Below are positions 17,603 through 24,373 of a stretch of 46,721 nt of DNA, one piece after another. Both the position numbers and the translations under genes were made by a program. Where the stretch lies: positions 1 to 46,721 of the forward strand of contig JAZRKX010000043.1 of the NCBI GenBank assembly GCA_045646525.1, in the 5' to 3' direction. Origin of the DNA: RGIG8748 sp045646525 (lineage in GTDB: Bacteria > Bacillota > Clostridia > UMGS1810). The notes beneath the pieces are model-generated. The model searched no databases. It had not been told where the DNA came from and saw nothing but the letters and a program-made list of their open reading frames with translations. Numbering within the stretch: position 1 is the first letter of the stretch; every line of letters begins with the position of its first letter.

Positions 17603-17685
17603 CCATGCCAGATTTCTCTGACATCCATATTATAAGAGCAATGTTGTAAAGGACGAAAACAATACCGATGCTTCGCCCACTATAC

Positions 17686-17898
17686 GATATCCCGTCTCAC
17701 ACTTGGTATGAATTTTGGGAACATCCAACCCAAATCTTTGTAAAAATGCTGCCGCGTCGACTCGACAACTTATGTCGACTCCGCTAAAATCGACGGACAG
17801 CAGCAGAAATTGATTTCCGTCGATTTTACGGCATTTTTACTTTGATTTGTGCCGGATGTTTTATCCCAAAATTCATAAGGCGTGTGCTACGGGATACC
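17686..17898 (-). ncRNA. Structured element H1 (long interrupted stem with two apical hairpins)
   Basis: Read on the minus strand, the ends pair (GGTATCCCGT/ACGGGATATC). Further helices follow inward: CACAC/GTGTG, a perfect 14-bp helix (17707-17720 with 17864-17877), ACATCC/GGATGT, CAAATC/GATTTG, and a perfect 10-bp helix (17740-17749 with 17831-17840). The top holds hairpin P2 (17785-17796 with 17817-17828; loop AAATCAATTTCTGCTGC) and hairpin P3 (TCGACA/TGTCGA, 17762-17778). Element H2 has the same helices with different base pairs. That argues for selection on structure, as RNA or as single-stranded DNA. No known RNA family was recognised. Confidence 0.68.
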
Positions 17899-17919
17899 GC
17901 ATATTGTGCGAGCGCACAG

Positions 17920-18144
17920 CGGAGGTTATCCGATAAGTTGCACATTGCGTATTTCAAGATAAAACAGATGCCTTAAATCAAGCAAAAAACGGAGCAAAAT
18001 TACCGAAAATCAATTTCCGCTGCGGTTCGGTAATTTTAGCGATGCCGAGCTCTGAGTGAGCGAGTCATCGCGGCTCCGTTTTTTTCGTAGATTTAAGACA
18101 TATGTTCTTGAAATACGCACCGGGCAACGATTGGATAACCTTCG
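17920..18144 (+). ncRNA. Structured element H2 (diverged inverted copy of H1)
   Basis: The basal helix is CGGAGGTTATCC (17920-17931) with GGATAACCTTCG (18133-18144). Moving inward there are GTTGC/GCAAC, a 13-bp helix (GCGTATTTCAAGA with its complement at 18107-18119), CTTAAATC/GATTTAAG, and AAAAAACGGAGC/GCTCCGTTTTTT (17984-17995 with 18073-18084). The apex has P2, AAAATTACCG/CGGTAATTTT (17996-18005 with 18028-18037; loop AAAATCAATTTCCGCTGC), and P3, GCGATG/CATCGC (18039-18044 with 18066-18071). The order of helices equals H1; the pairs differ while the P2 loop is nearly identical. No adjacent promoter is evident. Confidence 0.68.
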
Positions 18145-18227
18145 GTGGAGCCAATCGTAAAATTTACCCTTTATAACATTGCTCTTACGACATATTTTAT
18201 ATTAATGCAACATTTTTGATTTTATAT

Positions 18228-18641
18228 TTTAACAAGTGCCTTAACGCCTATATCAGAATTCACATTCTAATTATTTGGGATAATATAGCAGAGGAGCTCA
18301 ACAGCGAGCCCCTCTGCACTCCCCGCCGTCCGCTGTGAAATCTGCGGGGAAAGCAAAAATATAAAAGGCAAAGCTCTATCGCCGTTGCGGAAATTGCAAT
18401 TTTTGCAATAAGTCCTCACTAAACGGCAAATGCATAATGGAACTGATTTATTGCATTTGCCGTTTGCGATAGCTTTGCCTTTTCTCTTTTTCCTTTCTAT
18501 TTCCCGCAGATTTCACAGCGGAGGGCAGGGTTAAGGGGCATGCCCAAATGCCCCTTAGGGTTTGCTTCTTTGACCGCAAAGAAGGGTTTTATTTTCTTTT
18601 TTAAAAGGAAAATTGTGTGCGCGTTAAGGCACTTATCAAAA
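18228..18641 (-). repeat. Structured repeat R2 (full-length, about 410 bp)
   Basis: Ends AACAAGTGCCTTAACGC (18231-18247) and GCGTTAAGGCACTTATCA (18621-18638) are inverted repeats. Inside are two inverted GC-rich blocks (18321-18353 and 18499-18530, core CGCAGATTTCACAGCGG), a junction helix AAAAGGCAAAGC...GCTTTGCCTTTT (18363-18382 with 18466-18483), hairpin P2 with 14-bp arms (18421-18434/18452-18465) and hairpin P3 (18393-18409). Minus-strand 18420-18228 aligns with R1 at 1-198. The right end lies about 19 nt from the stop of the minus-strand chrA gene, as R1 lies next to gyrA. No open frame is supported. It could be a MITE-like element or an RNA structure. Confidence 0.75.
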
Positions 18642-18659
18642 TAAAAGTTTTTACTTCTT

Positions 18660-19229
18660 TTATAAAAAAGAAGGATTTACAAGCATAATCACTATGCCCA
18701 TAAGTGCAGAAATCCCAATCACCACTATGGGATGAAGCTTCACCTTAAAGGACAGGAATGTCATAGCCGCATATATGCCAAGCGATACGGCAATAGCCGT
18801 TATATTCATATCACCAAAGCCGTCGGGCACAAATACTGCCTTTGCCATGGAAATGAGCGCTGCGGCAATAAGACCTATTACGGCACTTTTTAATCCCGTC
18901 ATACAACCTGCGACTATGCGGTTTTCCTTGAACTTTTCGTAAAATCTTGCAACGATAAGTATTATTATAAATGACGGAAGCACAACACCGAGTGTGGCAC
19001 ATAGTGCGCCTTGCAGATTGCCCATCACAATACCCACATAGGTTGCCATGTTTACGGCAAAAGGGCCGGGTGTGCTTTCGCTTACGGCAACAAAGTTTAT
19101 AAGTTCTTCCAAGGTTGCCCAGTTGTTTCTCATAACCTCTTCTTGTATGAGGGGGAGCATAGCGTAGCCTCCGCCAAAGGTAAATGCGCCTATTTTAAAG
19201 AAAGTGAGGAAAAGTTTTAAAAGAATCAT
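18660..19229 (-). CDS. Chromate transporter family protein, half-size (second of pair)
   Basis: A 189-aa membrane protein of the CHR (ChrA) family. The family start FFKIGAFTFGGGYAMLPL and the segment SESTPGPFAVNMATYVG are diagnostic, and about five or six hydrophobic segments follow. It is half the length of classical two-domain ChrA and is paired with a second half-size gene that overlaps it by one base (TAATG). Short CHR proteins usually act as pairs, exporting chromate in characterised cases. The substrate here is unproven. It is last in the rsmA operon; repeat R2 lies just downstream. Confidence 0.9.
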   Translation of the reverse strand: MILLKLFLTFFKIGAFTFGGGYAMLPLIQEEVMRNNWATLEELINFVAVSESTPGPFAVNMATYVGIVMGNLQGALCATLGVVLPSFIIILIVARFYEKFKENRIVAGCMTGLKSAVIGLIAAALISMAKAVFVPDGFGDMNITAIAVSLGIYAAMTFLSFKVKLHPIVVIGISALMGIVIMLVNPSFL

Positions 19230-19774
19230 TACTTATTCCTCCTTAATTTTATTTCCGAAACCGCAAGTCCTACTATAGCACTAAGAATTATAACAATAAG
19301 CGCATTCACATGGAAGAATGCCACAAGCACAAGCGCCAGAGAGGATATTACAGTAGCTATATATCCCTTGGGCGCTTTCTTATACATTGTAAAAAGGCTC
19401 TTGGTTACAAGGGCGAGAACACCTGCCCTTATGCCGAAGAATGCATATTTAACTACAGGTATATCTGCAAATTCCTTTAACAGATACGCAATGGCAGATA
19501 TTATTATAAAAGAGGGGAGAACCACACCGAGTGTGGCAAAAAACGAGCCCCATACCCCTTTTGTTTTGTAGCCTACAAAGGTTGCCGAATTTATGGCAAT
19601 AGGACCCGGGGTGGATTCTGCTATTGCCACGATGTCGAGTATATCCTCGTCCGAAACCCATTTTTTGTTTTCTGCCGCTTCTCTTTGTATAAGCGGTATC
19701 ATGGCGTAGCCTCCGCCAAAGGTAAATGCACCTATTTTAAAAAAGGTGCAAAAAAGCTCAATTAATGTTTTCAT
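19229..19774 (-). CDS. Chromate transporter family protein, half-size (first of pair)
   Basis: A 181-aa CHR-family membrane protein with FFKIGAFTFGGGYAMIPL and AESTPGPIAINSATFVG, closely resembling its partner. It is therefore a tandem duplication or the two halves of a heterodimer. The start at ATG 19774 follows GGAGACAAACT; an in-frame start further upstream would lie deep inside the patatin gene. It overlaps the patatin gene by 17 nt and the next chrA by one base, so all three are probably translated in a coupled way. Confidence 0.9.
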   Translation of the reverse strand: MKTLIELFCTFFKIGAFTFGGGYAMIPLIQREAAENKKWVSDEDILDIVAIAESTPGPIAINSATFVGYKTKGVWGSFFATLGVVLPSFIIISAIAYLLKEFADIPVVKYAFFGIRAGVLALVTKSLFTMYKKAPKGYIATVISSLALVLVAFFHVNALIVIILSAIVGLAVSEIKLRRNK

Positions 19775-20624
19775 AGTTTGTCTCCATATATTTTTTAATC
19801 GAGGGTATAAGACTTTTTCCCATACTGTAGCCCTCGTCATACATCATTTTTATTTTTTCGGCACTGTTTTCCGTCCTCTTCCAGTCGGATGTGTCCTTGG
19901 GCGCTATTACAAAAGCCTTGCCCTCTCTTTCCAGTCTAAAAAGCTCTTCGCGCTGGGCGTTGTACATTTTAGAACGGTTTTTGAGCGCCTTGGCAAAGGG
20001 GGGATATTTTCGGAATATAAAAGAGGATATCTTCTCCGATTTGCTCTTGCCTTTTACATAGGACCTCTCCCGAGAAAGTATCACTATTATTTTGTCGCAA
20101 CCTACCTTAAGGGCGCGCCTGAACGGAACGGAATCTGCAATTCCTCCGTCCATGTACCTTTTGCCGTAAATCTCCGCTACGGGGAACATTATGGGCAGAG
20201 AACAGCTTGCCACAAGTATATCCCACCCTTTTTGTGGGTTTTGAATTTTTATATACTCTGCCTCACCTGTTTCCACATTGGTAACAGCCGCTTCGGCATA
20301 GCCTTTGAATTCGGAGAATTTGCCGTAGTCGTATGGTACAAGCTCATCGGGCACTTTTTTAAACACATAATCTATGTTGTAAAGGCTTCTGTTTTTTGGA
20401 TTAAAGAGGTGCTTTATACCGCTGTACTCTTTTTTGGGGACCTCGGTTGTGCCTATTTTAAGACCTCTTCCTATCTGACGGGTTGCGTAGTTCATGGCAT
20501 TGGATATACCCGCCGATGCTCCGCCCAGATAGTCTATTGGGATATCGGCTTCCATCATGGCATCCATTACACCCACGGCAAAATAAGTGCGGCTTGCACC
20601 GCCCTCTACTATGAGTCCTGTCAT
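19758..20624 (-). CDS. Patatin-like phospholipase family protein
   Basis: A serine lipid acyl hydrolase of the patatin family (RssA/YlbK-like), 288 aa from the chosen start. The oxyanion region is VEGGASRTYFAVG, the nucleophile S37 sits in GGASAG, and the catalytic Asp159 is in YMDGG, completing the Ser-Asp dyad. No signal peptide is seen, so it is probably cytosolic or membrane-associated. ATG 20624 is 9 nt after AAAGGA; the ATG at 20633 abuts that site. It begins 14 nt after rsmA and overlaps chrA. The lipid substrate is unknown. Confidence 0.88.
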   Translation of the reverse strand: MTGLIVEGGASRTYFAVGVMDAMMEADIPIDYLGGASAGISNAMNYATRQIGRGLKIGTTEVPKKEYSGIKHLFNPKNRSLYNIDYVFKKVPDELVPYDYGKFSEFKGYAEAAVTNVETGEAEYIKIQNPQKGWDILVASCSLPIMFPVAEIYGKRYMDGGIADSVPFRRALKVGCDKIIVILSRERSYVKGKSKSEKISSFIFRKYPPFAKALKNRSKMYNAQREELFRLEREGKAFVIAPKDTSDWKRTENSAEKIKMMYDEGYSMGKSLIPSIKKYMETNYENIN

Positions 20625-20637
20625 ATGTATCATTCCT

Positions 20638-21483
20638 TTACAGAGAGTTGGATATGCGCGCGAATTCTTCATCTGAGAGTGTTTCGCCGCGCCTTTTTTC
20701 GTCTATATCTGCATTCTTAAGTATATCGAGAACTTTGTCTTTGGGAAGACCAAGTCCCGACGAGAGTGCATTTAAGAGGGTTTTGCGCCTTAGGGCAAAG
20801 GCGGCTTTAATCACCTTAAAATACATATCCGTATCTTTTATCTCCACGGGGGGAGTCTTTCGCATGGTAAGCTTAATCACCGCAGATTCCACCTTGGGAG
20901 GAGGCATAAACGATGAGGGCGGAACTATGGTCACAATCTCTGCTGTTGCATAATAGCCTACCGCAAGCGTGAGCACACCGTAGTCCTTGCTTCCCGCCTT
21001 TGCGCCTATGCGCTGTGCCACTTCCTTTTGTATCATTACGGTTATATCCTCTATGGGAAGTGCAGGATTAAGCAGGCTCATTATTACGGGGCTTGTAATA
21101 TAGTAGGGAAGATTTGCGCACACCTTTACGGGCGAAGCTCCGAACTCTTCTTTGCAAAGCGAGGTTATGTCGGTTTTCATGATGTCTGCATGGATTATCT
21201 TAAGATTGTCAAATTCCTTAAGATTATCCGTAAGAATGGGTATGGCAGAGGAGTCTATCTCCACACACACAACCTTTGCGCTGCGCTCGCAGAGTCTTTG
21301 TGTAAGGGTGCCGAAGCCGGGGCCTATCTCAAGCACGTTGGCGCCCTCGGGGGCGGCGCTTGCCACGATTTCATTTAGAGCTCTTTCGTCTATAAGAAAG
21401 TTCTGCCCCAGAGATTTTGAAAAGCTGAAGCCGTTTTTTGCAAGTATTTCCTTTATAACGGCAGGGTTTGCAAGGTTTTTCAT
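20638..21483 (-). CDS. rsmA: 16S rRNA dimethyladenosine transferase RsmA (KsgA)
   Basis: SAM-dependent enzyme that dimethylates A1518 and A1519 in helix 45 of 16S rRNA during 30S maturation. The protein is 281 aa. SAM-binding motifs are SLGQNFLID, VLEIGPGFGTLTQ and VCVEID, and the catalytic motif NLPYYITSPV follows. The C-terminal helical domain is intact. It is the promoter-proximal gene of an operon with the patatin and chrA genes, and diverges from prmA. Confidence 0.97.
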   Translation of the reverse strand: MKNLANPAVIKEILAKNGFSFSKSLGQNFLIDERALNEIVASAAPEGANVLEIGPGFGTLTQRLCERSAKVVCVEIDSSAIPILTDNLKEFDNLKIIHADIMKTDITSLCKEEFGASPVKVCANLPYYITSPVIMSLLNPALPIEDITVMIQKEVAQRIGAKAGSKDYGVLTLAVGYYATAEIVTIVPPSSFMPPPKVESAVIKLTMRKTPPVEIKDTDMYFKVIKAAFALRRKTLLNALSSGLGLPKDKVLDILKNADIDEKRRGETLSDEEFARISNSL

Positions 21484-21508
21484 TATATCACCTCAATTTG
21501 ATATTTCA

Positions 21509-21537
21509 ATTATATTATGTAATTGGTAAGATATCAA
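21509..21537 (-). promoter_or_regulatory. Promoter of the rsmA operon
   Basis: On the minus strand TTGATA (21537-21532), a 17-nt spacer and TATAAT (21514-21509) stand 26 nt upstream of the rsmA start. It is back-to-back with the prmA promoter, with 11 nt between the two -35 boxes. Confidence 0.8.
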
Positions 21538-21548
21538 GACTTTTTTGA

Positions 21549-21577
21549 TTGACAAATCCTAAAATAAGTAATATCAT
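21549..21577 (+). promoter_or_regulatory. Promoter of prmA
   Basis: TTGACA (21549-21554), a 17-nt spacer and TATCAT (21572-21577) precede the GAGGTGA ribosome site of prmA. Confidence 0.78.
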
Positions 21578-21595
21578 TTTGTAGAGGTGATATAT

Positions 21596-22570
21596 ATGGA
21601 ATGGATATGTGTAAGTGTATACACAACAAGCTTTGGTATAGATGCGGTATGCTCTGCGCTTAGCGATGCGGGTATATCGGGCTTTGAAATAGAGGACGAA
21701 AACGAATTCACCGAGTTTCTGGAACAGAATAAAAAATACTGGGACTATGTGGATGACGAACTCATAGAATCCAAAAAGGGCGAAACCAAGGTGAAATTCT
21801 ATGTGGAAAACAATGCCGACGCCAAGGACACACTTCTCTCTGTCCGTGAGGCGCTTTCTGCCCTAAAAGCTTCGGACAGCGAAAATGAGCTTGGCACGCT
21901 CGAAATTGAGACCGCAGGGCTCAACGAGGAGGACTGGGCAAACAACTGGAAAGCATACTTCAAACCCATAGAGGTGGGCGAGAAGATACTCATTCAGCCC
22001 GAGTGGGCACCGCTTGATGGGGAAACGGACAGGGTGGTGTTTACTGTAAACCCGGGCATGACCTTTGGTACAGGCACGCACGCAAGCACAAAGCTTTGCA
22101 TATGTGAGCTCGAAAAGTATGTGAATGAGGACACCGCCATTCTCGATGCGGGGTGCGGAAGCGGTATACTCTCCGTAATCGCGCTAATGCTGGGAGCCAA
22201 AGAGGCAAAAGCGGTGGACATAGACGAAAACTGTATACATGTGGCATACGAAAACGCAGACCGAAACGGCGTGGACCGTGCAAAATATGAGGTTTATGCA
22301 GGCGATGTCACAAGCGACAAGGCACTTTTTGACAAGCTTTCCAAGACAAAGTATAATGTAATCGTGGCAAACATTGTTGCCGATGTTATAATAGCACTTC
22401 TCCCCACGGTAAAGAAGCTCATCGCCGATAACGGCGTGTTCATATGTTCGGGCATAATAGCCGAGCGTCTCGATGATGTAAAGACCGCCATGGAGCAGGA
22501 GGGAGTACCCGTAAGCTCGGTTGTTACCGAGGACGGATGGTGCTGTATAACAAGCGATTTTTCAAAATAA
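21596..22570 (+). CDS. prmA: Ribosomal protein L11 methyltransferase
   Basis: SAM-dependent methyltransferase that trimethylates ribosomal protein L11. The protein is 324 aa, with an N-terminal substrate-binding domain and a C-terminal Rossmann domain. Key segments are NPGMTFGTGTHASTKLC, the SAM loop LDAGCGSGILSVIA, and VANIVADVIIALLP, where NIxA is typical of PrmA. ATG 21596 is used because GAGGTGA lies at the right distance; an in-frame GTG at 21587 falls inside the ribosome site. It is followed by rsmE, a common pair. Confidence 0.95.
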   Translation: MEWICVSVYTTSFGIDAVCSALSDAGISGFEIEDENEFTEFLEQNKKYWDYVDDELIESKKGETKVKFYVENNADAKDTLLSVREALSALKASDSENELGTLEIETAGLNEEDWANNWKAYFKPIEVGEKILIQPEWAPLDGETDRVVFTVNPGMTFGTGTHASTKLCICELEKYVNEDTAILDAGCGSGILSVIALMLGAKEAKAVDIDENCIHVAYENADRNGVDRAKYEVYAGDVTSDKALFDKLSKTKYNVIVANIVADVIIALLPTVKKLIADNGVFICSGIIAERLDDVKTAMEQEGVPVSSVVTEDGWCCITSDFSK

Positions 22571-22579
22571 AAAAAGCAC

Positions 22580-22609
22580 TTGCATATGGTAATGTTCATA
22601 TGTTATACT
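22580..22609 (+). promoter_or_regulatory. Possible promoter of rsmE
   Basis: TTGCAT (22580-22585), an 18-nt spacer and TATACT (22604-22609) lie in the prmA-rsmE gap, upstream of GAGGAG. A second, weaker start for the downstream genes is plausible. Confidence 0.55.
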
Positions 22610-22642
22610 AATATATAGTAAGTAATACGAGGAGATGCGTAT

Positions 22643-23365
22643 ATGCACAGGTTTTTTGCTTCCAGGTCCCTCATAGAAGGCTCTTGTATAAGGCTCACGG
22701 GCGACGATGTTAAGCATATAACAAGGGTCTTAAGACTTGCAAAAGGCGACCGTATAAGCATTTGCGACGGAGAGGGCACGGACTACCTCTGCTCAATAGA
22801 GGAGACGGCAAAGGATTTTGTACTTGCAAATATCCTTGAAGAAAATCCGAACGGAAACGAAAGCAAAATAAAAATTACTCTTTACCAGGGTCTTCCAAAG
22901 GGAGACAAAATGGATTATATCATACAAAAGTGCGTGGAGCTTGGCGTGTGTGAGATTGTGCCTGTGGTTATGAAGCGCACTGTGGTAAAGGTGAGGGACG
23001 GCTCGTCCAAAAACCAGAGATGGCAGAGGATTGCCGAAGAAGCGGCAAAGCAGTCCGCAAGAGGCATAGTGCCTGTTGTGAGAGAGTGTATTTCATTTGA
23101 AGATATGCTTACCCGTTTAGGCGAATCGCTTACCATACTGGCTTACGAAAACGAAAAGCAAACCTCGCTTAAGGATGTGCTTTCCAAGGCAGATTGTGAT
23201 AAAATAAATATCATAATAGGTCCCGAGGGCGGTTTTGAAGAGGACGAGGTTATAAAAGCGCAGGAAAAAGGCGCAAAGGTTGTAACCCTCGGCAACAGAA
23301 TTTTAAGATGCGAAACAGCACCCGTCGCAATGGTATCGGCAGTTATGTACGAGCTCGACTGGTGA
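22643..23365 (+). CDS. rsmE: 16S rRNA (uracil-1498-N3)-methyltransferase RsmE
   Basis: SPOUT-class methyltransferase acting on U1498 of 16S rRNA. The protein is 240 aa. The N-terminal PUA-like domain begins MHRFFASRSLIEGSCIRLTG and contains HITRVLRLAKGD. The knotted C-terminal SAM site shows IIIGPEGGFEEDEV and LGNRILRCETAPVAMVSAVMY. It follows prmA and starts a tight run with the membrane protein and dtd. Confidence 0.95.
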   Translation: MHRFFASRSLIEGSCIRLTGDDVKHITRVLRLAKGDRISICDGEGTDYLCSIEETAKDFVLANILEENPNGNESKIKITLYQGLPKGDKMDYIIQKCVELGVCEIVPVVMKRTVVKVRDGSSKNQRWQRIAEEAAKQSARGIVPVVRECISFEDMLTRLGESLTILAYENEKQTSLKDVLSKADCDKINIIIGPEGGFEEDEVIKAQEKGAKVVTLGNRILRCETAPVAMVSAVMYELDW

Positions 23366-23384
23366 TAAGACAAGGAGAATAGGC

Positions 23385-23849
23385 ATGATAAAGAAATCTT
23401 CCGATAAATATGTAAGACACGAAAAATACGAACAGCATTCCAATCTTGCGCTGTTTACTACAGTAATGGCAATGGTTGGTTTTGTGGTGCTTATGTTTGT
23501 GTATATGGGCGAGCGCAATCCTGCCAACTGGCTTCTTGTGAGAAATGCCTCCAAGGTGTGCGGTCTTATATTCTGGATTGGCGCGGCACTGATTGCGGTA
23601 AACGCCGTAAAGAAGAAAAAGAAGTATCTTGCAGAATATGTGGTATATACTGTTGTTCTGGGATTCGGACTCTTTTTCATGTACACAAGACCCGCATTTT
23701 TGCGCACGCTTGCAGAGGGCACATATTTTGACGGCAACTGGGCAGGCGGAGTGTTCAAGGTGATATCTGTTATGCTTGTGGTGTATTCATTTGTGAGCAT
23801 AGCATGGCATGTAATTTTGGCTACCCCCAGAAAGAGCAGGAAAAAATGA
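23385..23849 (+). CDS. Small integral membrane protein, function unknown
   Basis: A 154-aa protein that I do not recognise. A charged N-terminus of about 22 residues is followed by roughly four hydrophobic segments (about residues 23-43, 56-74, 82-100 and 125-147) and a basic tail RKSRKK. No catalytic motif is visible. It lies 19 nt after rsmE and overlaps dtd by four bases (ATGA), so it belongs to this translation-related operon by position only. Confidence 0.8.
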   Translation: MIKKSSDKYVRHEKYEQHSNLALFTTVMAMVGFVVLMFVYMGERNPANWLLVRNASKVCGLIFWIGAALIAVNAVKKKKKYLAEYVVYTVVLGFGLFFMYTRPAFLRTLAEGTYFDGNWAGGVFKVISVMLVVYSFVSIAWHVILATPRKSRKK

Positions 23850-24313
23850 GAATTCTTTTGCAAAGGGTAAAGAAAGCTTCTGTTACAATAGACGGAAAAA
23901 TAAACGGAAGTATAGAGCATGGTCTTTTGGCATTTGTGGGTTTTTGCGAGGGCGACAGGGAGGAGTACATTCTTCCCATGGCGCAGAAGATGGCAGGACT
24001 TCGTATATTTGAAGATGAAAACGAAAAGATGAACCTCTGTGTAGGGGATGTTGACGGAGATATTCTCGCAATAAGTCAGTTCACGCTGTATGCAGACTGT
24101 TCGCACGGCAGACGCCCCTCATTTACGGGAGCGCTTAAGCCGGATATCGCAAAGGGGTATTACAACACCTTTGTACAAACCCTCGGAGAAATCACGGGCA
24201 GGAAGATACAGACGGGTATTTTCGGCGCAGATATGAAGGTGGAGCTTTTAAATGACGGACCTGTTACCGTAATGCTCGATTCTTGCGATATAATAAAGAA
24301 TACAAATTCCTGA
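23846..24313 (+). CDS. dtd: D-aminoacyl-tRNA deacylase
   Basis: Homodimeric proofreading enzyme that hydrolyses D-aminoacyl-tRNA and glycyl-tRNA(Ala). The protein is 155 aa and begins MRILLQRVKKASVTIDG. The SQFTLYAD motif, RRPSFTGA and the C-terminal GADMKVELLNDGPVT, with its cross-subunit Gly-cisPro equivalent, are present. The start overlaps the upstream gene's stop as ATGA. An extended frame upstream is part of that gene in another frame and is not used. Confidence 0.95.
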   Translation: MRILLQRVKKASVTIDGKINGSIEHGLLAFVGFCEGDREEYILPMAQKMAGLRIFEDENEKMNLCVGDVDGDILAISQFTLYADCSHGRRPSFTGALKPDIAKGYYNTFVQTLGEITGRKIQTGIFGADMKVELLNDGPVTVMLDSCDIIKNTNS

Positions 24314-24326
24314 AAAAGGATAGAAT

Positions 24327-24360
24327 AAATACATCGCCAATGGCGGTGTATTTCTTTTTT
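24327..24360 (+). terminator. Hairpin with U-tract directly in front of the eno ribosome site
   Basis: The hairpin spans 24327-24353 (AAATACATCGCC/GGCGGTGTATTT with one mismatch per arm) and is followed by CTTTTTT. It would end the rsmE-dtd transcript. Only 13 nt separate the U-tract from the eno start codon, leaving no room for a promoter between them. Confidence 0.8.
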
Positions 24361-24373
24361 GGGAGATGATTTT

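Larger units (their letters stand above)
17629..18190. repeat. Outer inverted repeats enclosing H1 and H2
   Basis: Plus-strand 17631-17652 (TATAAGAGCAATGTTGTAAAGG) is mirrored by CCTTTATAACATTGCTCTTA at 18169-18188. These repeats bound a 560-bp block with near-mirror symmetry around 17904-17917, where TGTGCG-AG-CGCACA forms the centre. The left copy contains TATAAT on the minus strand, which could be the -10 box of the peptide gene. No -35 box stands at the normal distance. Confidence 0.75.

Noticed and set aside
17686..18144. H1/H2 as a CRISPR array or attC-type integron array
   Set aside because: Only two copies, in opposite orientation, without uniform repeat and spacer lengths and with no cas or integrase gene nearby.
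17686..18144. H1/H2 as 6S RNA, RNase P RNA, tmRNA or a group II intron
   Set aside because: The long irregular stem recalls 6S RNA, but the two apical hairpins and loop sequence do not fit; no tRNA-like end, P4 core or domain V was found.
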